Source: Bryobacterales bacterium
GTDB taxonomy: Bacteria; Acidobacteriota; Terriglobia; Bryobacterales; Bryobacteraceae
Length of the DNA: 64,000 nucleotides
Assembly (NCBI GenBank): GCA_003135055.1
Contig: PLDF01000349.1
Coordinates: forward strand, 1-64,000
Reading direction: 5' to 3'
Under the pieces are notes generated by a model. The model ran no database searches and was not told where the DNA came from. It saw only the letters and a list, made by a program, of their open reading frames with translations. Below, one piece after another: positions 25,309 through 34,824 of this stretch. The translations under genes and the position numbers were made by a program. Each line of letters starts with the position of its first letter. Position 1 is the first letter of the stretch.

Positions 25309-28300
25309 GAAGCATGCGCGCACTTCGATTCCTCACCCTGTTCGCCGCCGCTGCCGCCGCGCTTTGCCAGAGCGAGGACGAACCCTATTTCTCGCTGATG
25401 TCGCAGCACACCTACGCCTCGCACGGGAAGCCCGCCATCCTGCTGAGCGCCTGGAACGTGGACGCGCTCGATTTCCGCGTCTATCGCGTCGGCGATCCGT
25501 TGAAATTCTTCCAGCAGATTGAAGACCCGCACCAGTTCGGCGGCCGCGCGCCGGAGCCGTACCGCGAATTGACGCCCATTGAGCGGTTCCATGAGTGGAA
25601 GCGCGGATTGCGGGCGCGCATCCGGCGCTCGATACGCGCGCAGTTCACCGAATCCGTCAGCGCGCATTTCGAAAGCCCGCCGGCCAGCACTCCCGCGGCT
25701 TCGGCTCCGAAGGGCACGCAATACGCCGAAGCCCCGCTCTTGAATCCTCAGCAGCTCGTGCTTTCCTTCCGCGAGCCAGTGCGCAGCCAAAGCCGTTGGG
25801 ACCGGCAGACGGTGGCCTTACCCATCGCCGAAAAGGGCGTGTATCTGGTGGAAGCGGTGAAGGGCCAGCTACGCGCGTATACCATTCTGATCGTCTCCGA
25901 CATCGCGCTGATCACCAAGACCGGAAAAGGCCGCATCGTGAATCTGCTGCTCGACCGGCGCAGCGGCGAGCCCATCCCGCACGCCACGGTCTGGCTCGAA
26001 GGCCGCGACAAGACGCTGGGCAGCGCGGAGACCGATGCGAGCGGATTCGCGCTCTCGCCCTTCGATGGCAGCAAGGCCGACGATGTCCGCGTGGTGGCGC
26101 GCAACCATGACGATTACGCCGTGAGTACGCTCGCGGGCTACGCGTTCGGCGTCGATCGCGAGGAGTGGAGAAGCGACGTCTACACCGATCGTCCCGTCTA
26201 TCGCCCCGGGCACACGGTCCACTTCAAAGCGATTCTGCGGACGCAATCGGCCGCCGGCTACGAAGTCCCCGCCGGCAAAACGGTGAGCGTGCAGATTCAG
26301 GACGCCGACCAGAAGCCGGTCTATCAGAAGACGCTCACGGTCACCGCCATGGGCACGGTGCATGACGATCTGACGCTCGCTGCCGGCGCGACCCTTGGCT
26401 ACTACACGATTGAAATCCGCTCCGGCGAATTGTCCGCGAATGGCCAATTCGAAGTGCAGGAGTACAAGAAGCCGGAGTACGAAGTGCGGGTCACGCCCTC
26501 GAAGCCGCGCGTGCTCCAAGGCGACGCCATGCAGGCCGCCATCGACGCGCGCTACTACTTCGGCGAGCCGGTGAACGGCGCCAAAGTCGAATACGCCGTC
26601 TATCGCGACCGCTACTGGTTCCCGTTATGGTACGACCCCGAAGATGAAGCCATGATGCCGCAGGGCGATCGCGGCGACGACGATTCCGGCGACCAGATCT
26701 CGAAAGATACGGGAACTCTGGACGCCGATGGCAAGCTCACCGTCAACATTCCATCGCAGGTCTCCGAGCATCGCGCCGATTATATTTACCGCATCGAAGC
26801 GCGCGTAACCGATCAAGGCAATCGCGAAATCATCGGCAAGGGATGGATCGTCGCCACTTACGGCAGCTTCGTCCTCAACGTCGCGCCTGACCGCTACTTT
26901 TATTCGCCGGGCAACAAGATGACGTTCACCGTTCAATCGCGCGATTACGATAGCAAGCCGGTGAACGCGCACGTGCATCTGGAGCTGCTGCGATGGAATT
27001 ATCGCGGCCAGACGCGCGAGCCGGCGGGCGGCGCAACCGATGTCGATACCGGCGCGGATGGTTCGGCCACGGCCACGCTCGATGCGCCCGCGCGCGGCGG
27101 ATCTTACCAGGCGCACGTCACCGCGCGCACCCCCGAAGGCCGCGTCGTGGAAGACTACGGCTACTTCTTCGTCTCCGGCGGCGGCTTGACGGATTTCGGC
27201 CCGGCCGACAATCGCAATCTGCAGATTGTGCCCGATAAAAAAACCTACCGCGCGGGTGAGACGGCGCATTTGATGATCGTCGCGGGCAAACCGGATACGC
27301 CGGTGTATATCACCGTGGAAGGGCGCGATCTGCGGCAATATCGGATTGTGCGCTCGCCTGGTTCCACCGTATCGTTCGACTTCCCCATCGCCGCGGATGA
27401 CGAGCCGGGCATCACCGTAAGCGCCGCCTTCATTCGCAATGGCAATTTCTACGGCGGCCAAAAATACATCAAGGCCCCGCCCGTCGAGCACCAGCTGAAC
27501 GTAAAATTGGCCACCGATAAGCCGCAGTATCTTCCCGGCCAGACGGCCGATTATTCGCTCGAAGCGACCGATAGCGAAGGCAAGCCCGCGCCGCGCGCCG
27601 AATTCAGCCTGGGCGTGGTGGACGAAGCCATTTACGGCATCCGCAAGGACATGACGCCCGATCTGGTCAGCGTGTTTTACCAGAACGCTTGGAACCGCGT
27701 TTTCACCGACATCTCGCTCGATTACTACTTCAACGGCGAAGCCGGCAAACGCCGCATGAGATTGGCGGAATTGCGTCCCGCGTCACGGCTTGCCCAGCTC
27801 AAACCCGACCGCCTGGTGCAGCCTAAAGTGCGAAAGGCGTTCCCCGACACGGCGTTTTGGGCCGCGGATCTCACCACCGATGCCTCCGGCCACGCGCACG
27901 CGAAGGTCGATTTTCCCGATTCGCTCACCACCTGGCGCGCCACCACGCGCGGCGTCACGGCCGCCACATCGGTAGGCAGTGCGACGCTCAAGACCATCGT
28001 GCGCAAGGACCTGATTCTGCGTCTGGTGGTCCCGCGCTTCTTCGTGCAAGGCGATGAAGTGGTGATCTCGGCGCTGGTGCATAACTACCTCGCCAGCGGG
28101 AAGACGGCGCGCATTTCGCTCGATCTCAAGGGCCTCGACGTTCTGGATGGCGCCTCAAGAGACGTGAGCGTCCCCAGCCGCGGCGAAGTGAAAGTGGATT
28201 GGCGCGTGCGCGCACAGCAGGTGCGTTCGGCCACAGTGCTCGGCAAAGCCCTTACCGATGAGGAATCGGACGCGATGGAGCTCGATCTGCCGGTGAACGT

Positions 28301-29984
28301 GCCCGGCGTGCCGCTTTCCGCATCGCGCGGCGGGGTGCTGGCAGGCGCGGGGGCGAACCCAGGCGCGAACCCAGGCGACACCTCGTTCGATCTGACGTTC
28401 CCGGCGAAAGTGCAGCCCGGTTCGCGCTCGCTTTCCATCCGCGTCGCGCCGTCCATCGCCGGTTCGCTCTTCGGCGCGCTGGAATATTTGACGTCGTTCC
28501 CCTACGGTTGCGTCGAACAGACCATGTCGAGTTTCCTGCCCAACATCGTCGTGCGGCAAGCGGTGCGCGATCTGGGCCTGAAGGTGGATTTAGACGACGC
28601 CGATTTGCAGGTAAAAATCCGCGCCGGCCTCGACCGCCTCTACGCGTTTCAACACGAAGACGGCGGATGGGGCTGGTGGCAGACCGACGATACCCACCCC
28701 TTCATGACGGCGTACGTAGTAGCCGGCCTGGCGCAGGCGAAGGCCGCCGGCGTACAGGTCAACGACGATGCCGTCGACAAAGGCGCCGCGTGGCTGCGTC
28801 AGGATCTGGAACGCGATTCAAAACTTGCGGCCGATCTGCGCGCCTACATGGCGTATTCGCTCGCCGTGGCCGGCCAGAACGCCGCGGCCGGCCAGAGCGC
28901 CGCCAGCCAAAATGCGGCCAGCCAAAACGCCGCGATTTCGGCTGCCTACAATGACCGCGCAAAACTCTCGCCCTACGGAGCGGCGCTGCTCGGCCTAGCC
29001 ATGGAATCAGCCAAAGACGCGCGCGCCGCCACGCTGGTGGCTGCGCTCGAATCGTCGGTGCAGCAGGATGCGGAACAAGCGTGGTGGGCCGCCACGCGCG
29101 ATCCTCTGCTCGATTTCTCAGAGGACGCATCGGCCGAGGCCACGGCGTTCGCGGTGAAGTTCCTGTCGCACGAAAAACCGGATTCGCCGCTGTTGCCGAA
29201 GGCCGCGCTATGGTTGATGAATCATCGCGACGAAGGCTATTGGTGGAGCTCCACCAAACAGACGGCGATGGTGATCTATGGACTCACCGATTATCTGCGC
29301 TCCACTCACGAATTGAACGGCAACATCACGGCGACGGTGTATGTGAATGGCGCGGCCGTGCTCACCAAGAAGCTCGACCAGACGACCGCGATCGCGGCGC
29401 CGGAGCTGATGCTGGATGAATCCAAGCTTGCGGCGGGCGCGAACCACATCCGCGTGACGGCGTCCGGCGAAGGGCGCGTCTACTATTCGGCGCGCGCGCA
29501 ATATTGGTCGTCGGACGAGAAGTTGCAGAAGACCGGCACGGTTTCGCTCAACCTGCTGCGCGATTATTTCAAGCTGGCGCAGGGTAAGGATGGCGACCGC
29601 ATCGTTTACGACCTGAATCCGCTGAACGGACCGGTGGCGGTGGGCGATATCGTCGCAGTGCGTCTCACCGTGACGGGGTCGGAATGGAAATACCTGATGC
29701 TGGAAGATCCCATTCCGGCGGGCATGGAATTCATCGAGCGCGATGCCGCCTATGAGCTGCGCTCGAAGCCGCCATGGTGGCAATATTTCTTCACGCGGCG
29801 CGAGCTGCATGACGACCGCATGGCAATTTTCCAAACTTACTTCCCGCAAGGGCAGCAGCAGTATTTCTACCTGCTGAAAGTGGTAAATCCGGGCGTGTTC
29901 CAGGCGAGCCCGGCGCGAGTGCAGCCCATGTATCAGCCCGGCGCGATGGCCACCAGCGAGGCTCGCCGCCTGGAGGCGAAATGA
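25305..29984 (+). CDS. Bacterial alpha-2-macroglobulin (YfaS-like)
   Basis: A 1559-residue secreted or periplasmic protein. The signal peptide is [20 protein letters not shown]. Macroglobulin domains follow ([20 protein letters not shown]), then the bait region and alpha-2-macroglobulin core ([20 protein letters not shown]). The thioester motif GCVEQT has its Cys at residue 1069 and Gln at 1072. An alpha/alpha-barrel TED domain ([20 protein letters not shown]) and a receptor-binding-like C-terminus complete it. Bacterial A2Ms trap proteases that attack the cell. An Asn/Ala/Ser/Gln-rich repeat interrupts the TED domain near 28870-28940. The ATG at 25305 overlaps the DUF1175 stop. Confidence 0.95.
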   Translation: MRSMRALRFLTLFAAAAAALCQSEDEPYFSLMSQHTYASHGKPAILLSAWNVDALDFRVYRVGDPLKFFQQIEDPHQFGGRAPEPYRELTPIERFHEWKRGLRARIRRSIRAQFTESVSAHFESPPASTPAASAPKGTQYAEAPLLNPQQLVLSFREPVRSQSRWDRQTVALPIAEKGVYLVEAVKGQLRAYTILIVSDIALITKTGKGRIVNLLLDRRSGEPIPHATVWLEGRDKTLGSAETDASGFALSPFDGSKADDVRVVARNHDDYAVSTLAGYAFGVDREEWRSDVYTDRPVYRPGHTVHFKAILRTQSAAGYEVPAGKTVSVQIQDADQKPVYQKTLTVTAMGTVHDDLTLAAGATLGYYTIEIRSGELSANGQFEVQEYKKPEYEVRVTPSKPRVLQGDAMQAAIDARYYFGEPVNGAKVEYAVYRDRYWFPLWYDPEDEAMMPQGDRGDDDSGDQISKDTGTLDADGKLTVNIPSQVSEHRADYIYRIEARVTDQGNREIIGKGWIVATYGSFVLNVAPDRYFYSPGNKMTFTVQSRDYDSKPVNAHVHLELLRWNYRGQTREPAGGATDVDTGADGSATATLDAPARGGSYQAHVTARTPEGRVVEDYGYFFVSGGGLTDFGPADNRNLQIVPDKKTYRAGETAHLMIVAGKPDTPVYITVEGRDLRQYRIVRSPGSTVSFDFPIAADDEPGITVSAAFIRNGNFYGGQKYIKAPPVEHQLNVKLATDKPQYLPGQTADYSLEATDSEGKPAPRAEFSLGVVDEAIYGIRKDMTPDLVSVFYQNAWNRVFTDISLDYYFNGEAGKRRMRLAELRPASRLAQLKPDRLVQPKVRKAFPDTAFWAADLTTDASGHAHAKVDFPDSLTTWRATTRGVTAATSVGSATLKTIVRKDLILRLVVPRFFVQGDEVVISALVHNYLASGKTARISLDLKGLDVLDGASRDVSVPSRGEVKVDWRVRAQQVRSATVLGKALTDEESDAMELDLPVNVPGVPLSASRGGVLAGAGANPGANPGDTSFDLTFPAKVQPGSRSLSIRVAPSIAGSLFGALEYLTSFPYGCVEQTMSSFLPNIVVRQAVRDLGLKVDLDDADLQVKIRAGLDRLYAFQHEDGGWGWWQTDDTHPFMTAYVVAGLAQAKAAGVQVNDDAVDKGAAWLRQDLERDSKLAADLRAYMAYSLAVAGQNAAAGQSAASQNAASQNAAISAAYNDRAKLSPYGAALLGLAMESAKDARAATLVAALESSVQQDAEQAWWAATRDPLLDFSEDASAEATAFAVKFLSHEKPDSPLLPKAALWLMNHRDEGYWWSSTKQTAMVIYGLTDYLRSTHELNGNITATVYVNGAAVLTKKLDQTTAIAAPELMLDESKLAAGANHIRVTASGEGRVYYSARAQYWSSDEKLQKTGTVSLNLLRDYFKLAQGKDGDRIVYDLNPLNGPVAVGDIVAVRLTVTGSEWKYLMLEDPIPAGMEFIERDAAYELRSKPPWWQYFFTRRELHDDRMAIFQTYFPQGQQQYFYLLKVVNPGVFQASPARVQPMYQPGAMATSEARRLEAK

Positions 29985-30727
29985 AGCGGCTGGCGGCGGT
30001 TCAACTGGTGGGCAACGCAGCCGCGCTGTGCCTGGGGTATTACTGGCTGGGCATCGGCGAAGCTCGCGTCGGGCTGCTGGCGTGGAGCTTCACGGTGGCC
30101 CTGGTCGCGGCCTCGCTCTTCCTATGGATGCACGGCGCGGGCTTGGTTTATGGGCGCGATCCGGGGCGTCATCCGGGGGGTGATCCCAGGGGTGATCAAA
30201 TATCCGCGCCGTTTCGCGTGGCGTTGCGGCGCCTGCCCGCGCTGCTGGCGGCGGCGGCCGTAGCGCTGCTGCTCTACATCGCGCTCGCGAAGCTGCAAGA
30301 CGCTTCCGGTAATCCGGCGTTCCGTCTGGCCTCGTGGCTGACGCTGAAACTGCGCAAGCCGGTGAAGCCCGCGGCGGTATTGCGAATCTTCAACGCCGTG
30401 TGGTGGGTGGTGCGATGGGTGATCGTCCCCGTGCTGCTGCGGCCGTGGATCTCGGCAGTGGCGGAATTCGGATGGCGCGGATTCGCGCCGTCCCGCCTGC
30501 CGAAAAGAGTGTGGAGCGAGTGGTGTCTGACGCCTCTGCTGCTGCTCTGCGCGCTGTGGCTCCCGTTCAAGGTGCTCGATTTTAGACCGCCGATGAGCAG
30601 CTTCGGCCTGGAGATGGTCAGCTTCCTCGTGCGAGTTCTGATCGCCTATTTGGTGTTCACCGGCGGCCTGCTGGCGTTCGAAGGAATGCCGCTCTTCACC
30701 CAGCGCAAGACGTCGGTTTCACCATAA
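29981..30727 (+). CDS. Multi-pass membrane protein of the A2M operon
   Basis: A 248-residue protein with about five hydrophobic segments: residues 8-50 (two), 87-105, a segment around 140-155 (VVRWVIVPVLL), and two more near 185 and 220. A hydrophilic loop after the second segment holds a GRDPGRHPGGDPRGD repeat. No family is recognised. It starts within the A2M stop codon (ATGA), so it is translationally coupled and probably serves the same envelope system, for example by anchoring or exporting A2M. The 3' end overlaps the convergent SpoIID-like gene by 82 bases. Confidence 0.75.
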   Translation: MKRLAAVQLVGNAAALCLGYYWLGIGEARVGLLAWSFTVALVAASLFLWMHGAGLVYGRDPGRHPGGDPRGDQISAPFRVALRRLPALLAAAAVALLLYIALAKLQDASGNPAFRLASWLTLKLRKPVKPAAVLRIFNAVWWVVRWVIVPVLLRPWISAVAEFGWRGFAPSRLPKRVWSEWCLTPLLLLCALWLPFKVLDFRPPMSSFGLEMVSFLVRVLIAYLVFTGGLLAFEGMPLFTQRKTSVSP

Positions 30728-32130
30728 CGGCGCACCAGGTCGGCGACTGCCGCCGCCGCATCGGCATAGGCGCGGCGCGCACGGGCCGCATCCTTAGTCT
30801 GGCGCAGCTCGGCATCGCTGGGAATGCGGGCTTGGCTCCAGGTGGGCCCTCGGGGCGCCGCGGGCTCGCTAAGATATTCCACCAGGCCTTCGCGAAACCA
30901 GAGCGGCAATGCGGGCGCGGCCTGCGATTCCACCAGCACGTGGAGCAACTCGTGGCGCAGCGTGGCATCCCGATCGCGGGGCGGATCGCGAAGTTGCTGC
31001 ATCTCGATGCGCGAGCCGTGAGCGTAGGCTGCAATCCATCCGGGCTCGCCGGTGGCATCCCGGAAAGTCTGAGCGTCGGGATAAACGTGGATCTCGATGG
31101 CGCGCGGCGCGGACCAACCGGTGCGTTGCTGGTCGGCGCGTAGTGCGCGTTCGGCGGCGGCGAGCACGGGCGCGTCCTGCGCGGGCCGGGTGGTGTAGAG
31201 TGCGATGGATTCGCCGCCGAGCCGCTGCCAGTCGAATCCGCGCGCTGCGGCGCCGGGTGAAGTGCCGGGGAAATAGTACGCCAGAATCTCGCGATAGCCG
31301 CGCCCCTCGGCGCCCATCTGGTCCGCGCCCCGCTGGCACAGCCCCACGCCGTGGCCCGAGCCGCGGCCGGTGAAAAGCAGCTTGCCGTTGCCTGCGTGCG
31401 CATCGAACCAGTCGCTGCGCAGCGTGTTCCAGCCCAATTCCCGGCCGACGGCGAAACGGAACGCCCCGGCTGCGATGCGGAGGGGCGCATCGCCGTCAAG
31501 CTCCAGTTGCTGCGCGCGTCCGGAGGGCGTGCGTTGCACGACGCGGATTTCGGTAAGCCGCACAGGGGAGTGCAAGCCCTGGCGGAGCAGCGCCTCGGCG
31601 ATACCGGCGCCGCCGGCGGACCAGTGCCACTCACCGGACCCAGCGCGCGCGCAGTATGGGTCGTCGTGGCTCTTGAGATAGGGCGCGCTCTCTTCGGGCC
31701 AAACGGCCGAAGCGTCCTCCGTGCGTCCGCCGCAATCGAGCGAATAGGGGGTGAAGGCCAGTTTGCCGCCGAACCACAGCATCTCGCCCGCGGTAGCATC
31801 GGCAATTTGCTGCAGCCGCGGCGTCACGGCATCGGGATCGATGTGCTGGCAGTGCGTGCTGGCGCACAGATCGAAGCCTTCGGCCGCGTGACGTCCGCGC
31901 ATGCGAATCGCGTAAGTTCGCGCCACTACAGCCATCGCCTTCAGCGCTTCGCTGGAGCCGAACACGCTCGCTTCGCCGGCCAGCGCGGCGGCGACGTATT
32001 TCTCGATCGGAAGTTCGACGATTCGGTTGCCCCGCGGCGTCCGGATTTGCACTTTCAGCGTCGCCGCAGCGAGCGGCAGCGCCAGTAGCAGCGCTAGTGA
32101 CAGCTGTAAAAACCCAGCCGCCCGCTTCAT
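30646..32130 (-). CDS. SpoIID/LytB-domain protein with HExxH C-terminal domain
   Basis: A 494-residue secreted protein with signal peptide MKRAAGFLQLSLALLLALPL. Residues 25-300 form a SpoIID/LytB domain: IEKYVAAALAGEASVFGSSE, LKAMAVVARTYAIRMRGRHA, then FTGRGSGHGVGLCQRGADQM. SpoIID proteins cleave denuded glycan strands of peptidoglycan. The C-terminal part (from about 330) carries RDATLRHELLHVLVES with an HELLH zinc motif and LPLWFREGLVEYLS, as in gluzincin-type peptidase MA-like domains. This fusion suggests two wall-directed activities in one protein. It overlaps the preceding PBP-like gene by 4 bases. Confidence 0.88.
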   Translation of the reverse strand: MKRAAGFLQLSLALLLALPLAAATLKVQIRTPRGNRIVELPIEKYVAAALAGEASVFGSSEALKAMAVVARTYAIRMRGRHAAEGFDLCASTHCQHIDPDAVTPRLQQIADATAGEMLWFGGKLAFTPYSLDCGGRTEDASAVWPEESAPYLKSHDDPYCARAGSGEWHWSAGGAGIAEALLRQGLHSPVRLTEIRVVQRTPSGRAQQLELDGDAPLRIAAGAFRFAVGRELGWNTLRSDWFDAHAGNGKLLFTGRGSGHGVGLCQRGADQMGAEGRGYREILAYYFPGTSPGAAARGFDWQRLGGESIALYTTRPAQDAPVLAAAERALRADQQRTGWSAPRAIEIHVYPDAQTFRDATGEPGWIAAYAHGSRIEMQQLRDPPRDRDATLRHELLHVLVESQAAPALPLWFREGLVEYLSEPAAPRGPTWSQARIPSDAELRQTKDAARARRAYADAAAAVADLVRRYGETDVLRWVKSGIPSNASRPPVNTK

Positions 32131-33077
32131 AGCGTTCCTGCCCGGTACGCCGCAAGGATGCGCGCGGCCACGGGAGCGGCATCGGCGCCGCCGGAAGTTC
32201 CGGCGACCATCACGGCAATGGCGGCGCGCGGCGCACGGCTGGGAAAGAATCCGGCGAACCAGGCGATGCGGTTGCCGGCCGCGGTGCGAACCGTGCCCGT
32301 CTTTCCGGCCACGTCCGCGCCCGTCGCGCCACCCACCCGAGCTAAATGTCCCGTGCCATATTCCACGGCGCCCTCAAGACCGGCCAGAACAGGCGCGGGT
32401 GCGCTCAGCGCGAGCCATCGATATGCCATGGCGAGATCGGCGGCTGAAGCGAGCACGCCTTGCTCGCCTAGCGCTTGCAAGCGGGCGCCGTCGCCTTGTG
32501 CGAGCTGGAATCCATGCGTGAAGCCCGCGCGCTCGAGCGTCGATGCGAACTCGCCCCAAGCGAACCGTTCCGCCATGTGCGCCACGAAGCAATTGCAGGA
32601 ATAAGCGATGGCAGTCTCCACCCGCATCGGCGCGGTGAGCGGCGGATGCGAGCAATCGAGCTGCCGCCCCGCGATGGTCAGCTTGCCAGGACAGAGGAAG
32701 GGCTCCGCCGCGGTCAGCTTCCGTGCGGTCAGCAACGCCGTCAGCGCGAACGGCTTGATGGTCGATCCGGGCGGCGCCACCACGACATCGGCTTCATGTG
32801 CCGCGATGGCGCGGCGCGAGGCGATATCGAGCAGCAGCGCGGCGCCCTGCGCCGGCCCGAGGAACCTGGCGAGCGGTTTAGGCGTGGCATTATCCGCCTT
32901 GGCCGCCATGGCGCATCCCAAGAGAATCGCCACCGCCTCGCGGCGGCGAAGCGTGACTCCCGGGCAGGCGGCGATTGGCGCTCGCGATGCTAGAGTCCTT
33001 GGTCTGAGCAGAAGCCTCGTTAGTGTGTCCACAAATGACCCCGGCTCCATCTTCCGGCTGCACCGTGGCGCACGCAC
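32127..33077 (-). CDS. Transpeptidase-only penicillin-binding protein-like
   Basis: Up to 316 residues. The penicilloyl-serine transpeptidase triad is complete: STIK in APPGSTIKPF, SCN in IAYSCNCFVAH, and KTG in VAGKTGTVRTA. There is no glycosyltransferase domain. A signal-like segment RRREAVAILLGCAMAAKA lies near residue 45, so the true start is uncertain; the ATG at 33050 preceded by GGAAG is an alternative to 33077. It is translationally coupled to the SpoIID-like gene. Its proximity to A2M recalls the PbpC/A2M partnership of other bacteria, in which PbpC repairs wall damage while A2M traps the protease. Confidence 0.88.
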   Translation of the reverse strand: MRAPRCSRKMEPGSFVDTLTRLLLRPRTLASRAPIAACPGVTLRRREAVAILLGCAMAAKADNATPKPLARFLGPAQGAALLLDIASRRAIAAHEADVVVAPPGSTIKPFALTALLTARKLTAAEPFLCPGKLTIAGRQLDCSHPPLTAPMRVETAIAYSCNCFVAHMAERFAWGEFASTLERAGFTHGFQLAQGDGARLQALGEQGVLASAADLAMAYRWLALSAPAPVLAGLEGAVEYGTGHLARVGGATGADVAGKTGTVRTAAGNRIAWFAGFFPSRAPRAAIAVMVAGTSGGADAAPVAARILAAYRAGTL

Positions 33078-33145
33078 TTATGCGTGCAGCGTTCACACTC
33101 GTGCGAACGCGCTTCCGTCCGCCCGCGCCACTTTGAAATGGCACG
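33065..33145. repeat. Dispersed GTGGCGCACGCAC repeat
   Basis: GTGGCGCACGCACTTATGCG continues with TGCAGCGTTCACACTCGTGC and GAACGCGC, and ends TTTGAAATGGCACG. It closely matches 50522-50607. GCGCACGCACTTATGCGTGC and GTTCACACTCGTGCGAAC are both self-complementary, so the unit can fold as two hairpins. It lies at the start region of the PBP-like gene. Confidence 0.75.
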
Positions 33146-33172
33146 GTTATTTCGTGACAAGCCCTTCATATG

Positions 33173-34030
33173 TCATGCGTCGCAAATCTCGATGGCTTTG
33201 TTCAGCGTGGCGATGGGATCGTGGCCTTGCGCGGGGGAGTACTCGTGCGAGATGAAGCCGGTGTAGTTCAGATCGGCGATGGCTTGCGCGATGAAGCGGT
33301 AATTCAGCTCCTGCGACTCGTCGATGTCATGCCTGCCGGGATTGCCGCCAGTGTGGAAATGGCCGATCCACTGGAAATTGTCGCGAATATTGCGGACGAT
33401 ATCGCCATCCATTATCTGGGCGTGATAGATGTCGAACAGGATCTTCACTCTGGGCGAATTGACGCGCTTCATCACGTCGACGCCCCAGGCGATGTGATCG
33501 AACATGTAGTCCTTATGGTTCACCTTGCTGTTCAGGTACTCCATGCAGACGGTAACGCTCTTGTCCTCGGCGTACGCCTTGATTTTGTTCAGGAATGCGA
33601 CGCAGTTGTCGGCGCCTTCGCGATCGTCCATGGCTATGTGGTCCGTGCCTGTGCGGTTGCCGGAAAAGGTGATCACGTTGGGGACGCCATTGGCGGCCGA
33701 TTCGTCGAGCGCGGCATGCATGGATGCTTCCAGGCGCTCGTGATTTTCCTTGCGATTCAGCGCGTTCGGGATGGTTCCGCCCGGCCCTGGAGGATACATG
33801 GAGGGCGTAAGGCCGTATTTCTTGAGGGTGGGCCAGTCCTGCGGCCCGATGAGGTCGAAGCCTTTTATGCCGGATTGAGCGGCTGCGCGGCAGCAATCCT
33901 CCATACTCATATTACGCGCGAAGACGCCGCGGGTGACACCTTGTTTGATGCGGCCTTTCCGCTGCACGGGCGGCGTTTGTGCCAATGCGGCGGGCACTAC
34001 AAGAGCGGGCAAAAAATCGCGACGGCGCAT
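33173..34030 (-). CDS. Hydroxypyruvate isomerase-like TIM-barrel protein (Tat-type signal)
   Basis: A 285-residue protein. The start at 34030 is supported by a perfect GGAGGTAAC ribosome-binding site. MRRRDFLPALVVPAALAQ is a twin-arginine-like signal, so it is probably exported folded. The mature part is an AP-endonuclease-2/xylose-isomerase-like TIM barrel: GIKGFDLIGPQDWPTLKKYG, CMEYLNSKVNHKDYM (metal Glu), ILFDIYHAQIMDGDIVRNI, HFHTGGNPGRHDID, and a final GFISHEYSP. This pattern resembles hydroxypyruvate isomerase (Hyi). The natural substrate of the exported acidobacterial forms is unknown. Confidence 0.85.
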   Translation of the reverse strand: MRRRDFLPALVVPAALAQTPPVQRKGRIKQGVTRGVFARNMSMEDCCRAAAQSGIKGFDLIGPQDWPTLKKYGLTPSMYPPGPGGTIPNALNRKENHERLEASMHAALDESAANGVPNVITFSGNRTGTDHIAMDDREGADNCVAFLNKIKAYAEDKSVTVCMEYLNSKVNHKDYMFDHIAWGVDVMKRVNSPRVKILFDIYHAQIMDGDIVRNIRDNFQWIGHFHTGGNPGRHDIDESQELNYRFIAQAIADLNYTGFISHEYSPAQGHDPIATLNKAIEICDA

Positions 34031-34164
34031 GTTACCTCCAGTCACAGAACTCGATGAGGTTATTCTACTGCACCCCGACATCGATTTCCGCGGGCTTCGT
34101 CGGCTGCGATCGCGAGAGCGCACGAAAATCCGGACGTTGCCGCTTCACGGCTTCTGACGGTGGC

Positions 34165-34197
34165 GGCTCCGATCGGAGCCACGACCGTGAGTGAGTG
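34165..34197. repeat. Dispersed palindromic repeat, CGGAGCC family
   Basis: GGCTCCGATCGGAGCC (a perfect palindrome) followed by ACGACCGTGAGTGAGTG. It is parallel to the copy at 10506. Confidence 0.6.
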
Positions 34198-34454
34198 TCT
34201 TCCGGGCCCGCCTCCGCTCTGAGCCACCGGGTAGAGACCCGCCTTCACCTCATGTATCAGCGCGCCCTCCGCACCCTCATTATGCTGCGCCCAGCCGATA
34301 TGCCAAACGACCCCAGTCCCATTTCCGAACACTCGCCGGAAGCAGCGGAGCAACCGCTTCCGCCCCCACCCGATGTGGGGCATGATGCCATCCTGCGTGC
34401 CGGTTGCGAACCGACGCTATCCCAGCCAACCGCTGATTCCGAATCACTTATTTG

Positions 34455-34498
34455 GGCCTGTCAATCCTGGCTGCAAGCCGGCTTTCAGCCGGTCCTCG
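34455..34498. repeat. Two-hairpin dispersed element, form B
   Basis: CAATCCTGGCTGC then AAGCCGGCTTTCAGCCGGTC. The first stem is partly lost; the second stem is intact. Compare 48027 and 43815. Confidence 0.65.
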
Positions 34499-34824
34499 CC
34501 CGACGGACTCCGCCGCTTCCGCCGCCGGCAAGGTACCCGCCGCAAGGCCCCCGTCAGCCGCGCCCCCGCCAAACCGTCCGCCGCTTCCTCGCCCCCCGGG
34601 CCGCCGCCACAGCCGCCAGACCGTCCGCCTCGCCGCTGTGGCCAAAAGAATCCATCTGACCCACCCCAGCCCGCTGCCACCGCCCGCTTATCCGCGTCAA
34701 TCGGCCCTCACAGCCCGCAACCATCCACCAATTCCGCACACGCCGCCGCACGCCCGCCCTATCCGCCATGCCGCGTGTTAAGATAGGCATTCACCAACTT
34801 CTTCATTCCTGAGGTTCAATTCAC

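Larger units (their letters stand above)
34031..34824. other. 0.8-kb gap with repeats, no supportable gene
   Basis: It contains the CGGAGCC-family palindrome at 34165-34197, a two-hairpin element at 34455-34498, and a very C-rich stretch at 34500-34780. Open frames in the C-rich stretch give Pro/Arg/Ala-rich products on both strands, which I regard as composition artefacts. Confidence 0.55.

Noticed and set aside
34195-34790. Pro/Arg/Ala-rich frames in all phases
   Set aside because: The region is a C-rich low-complexity stretch; frames stay open by composition.
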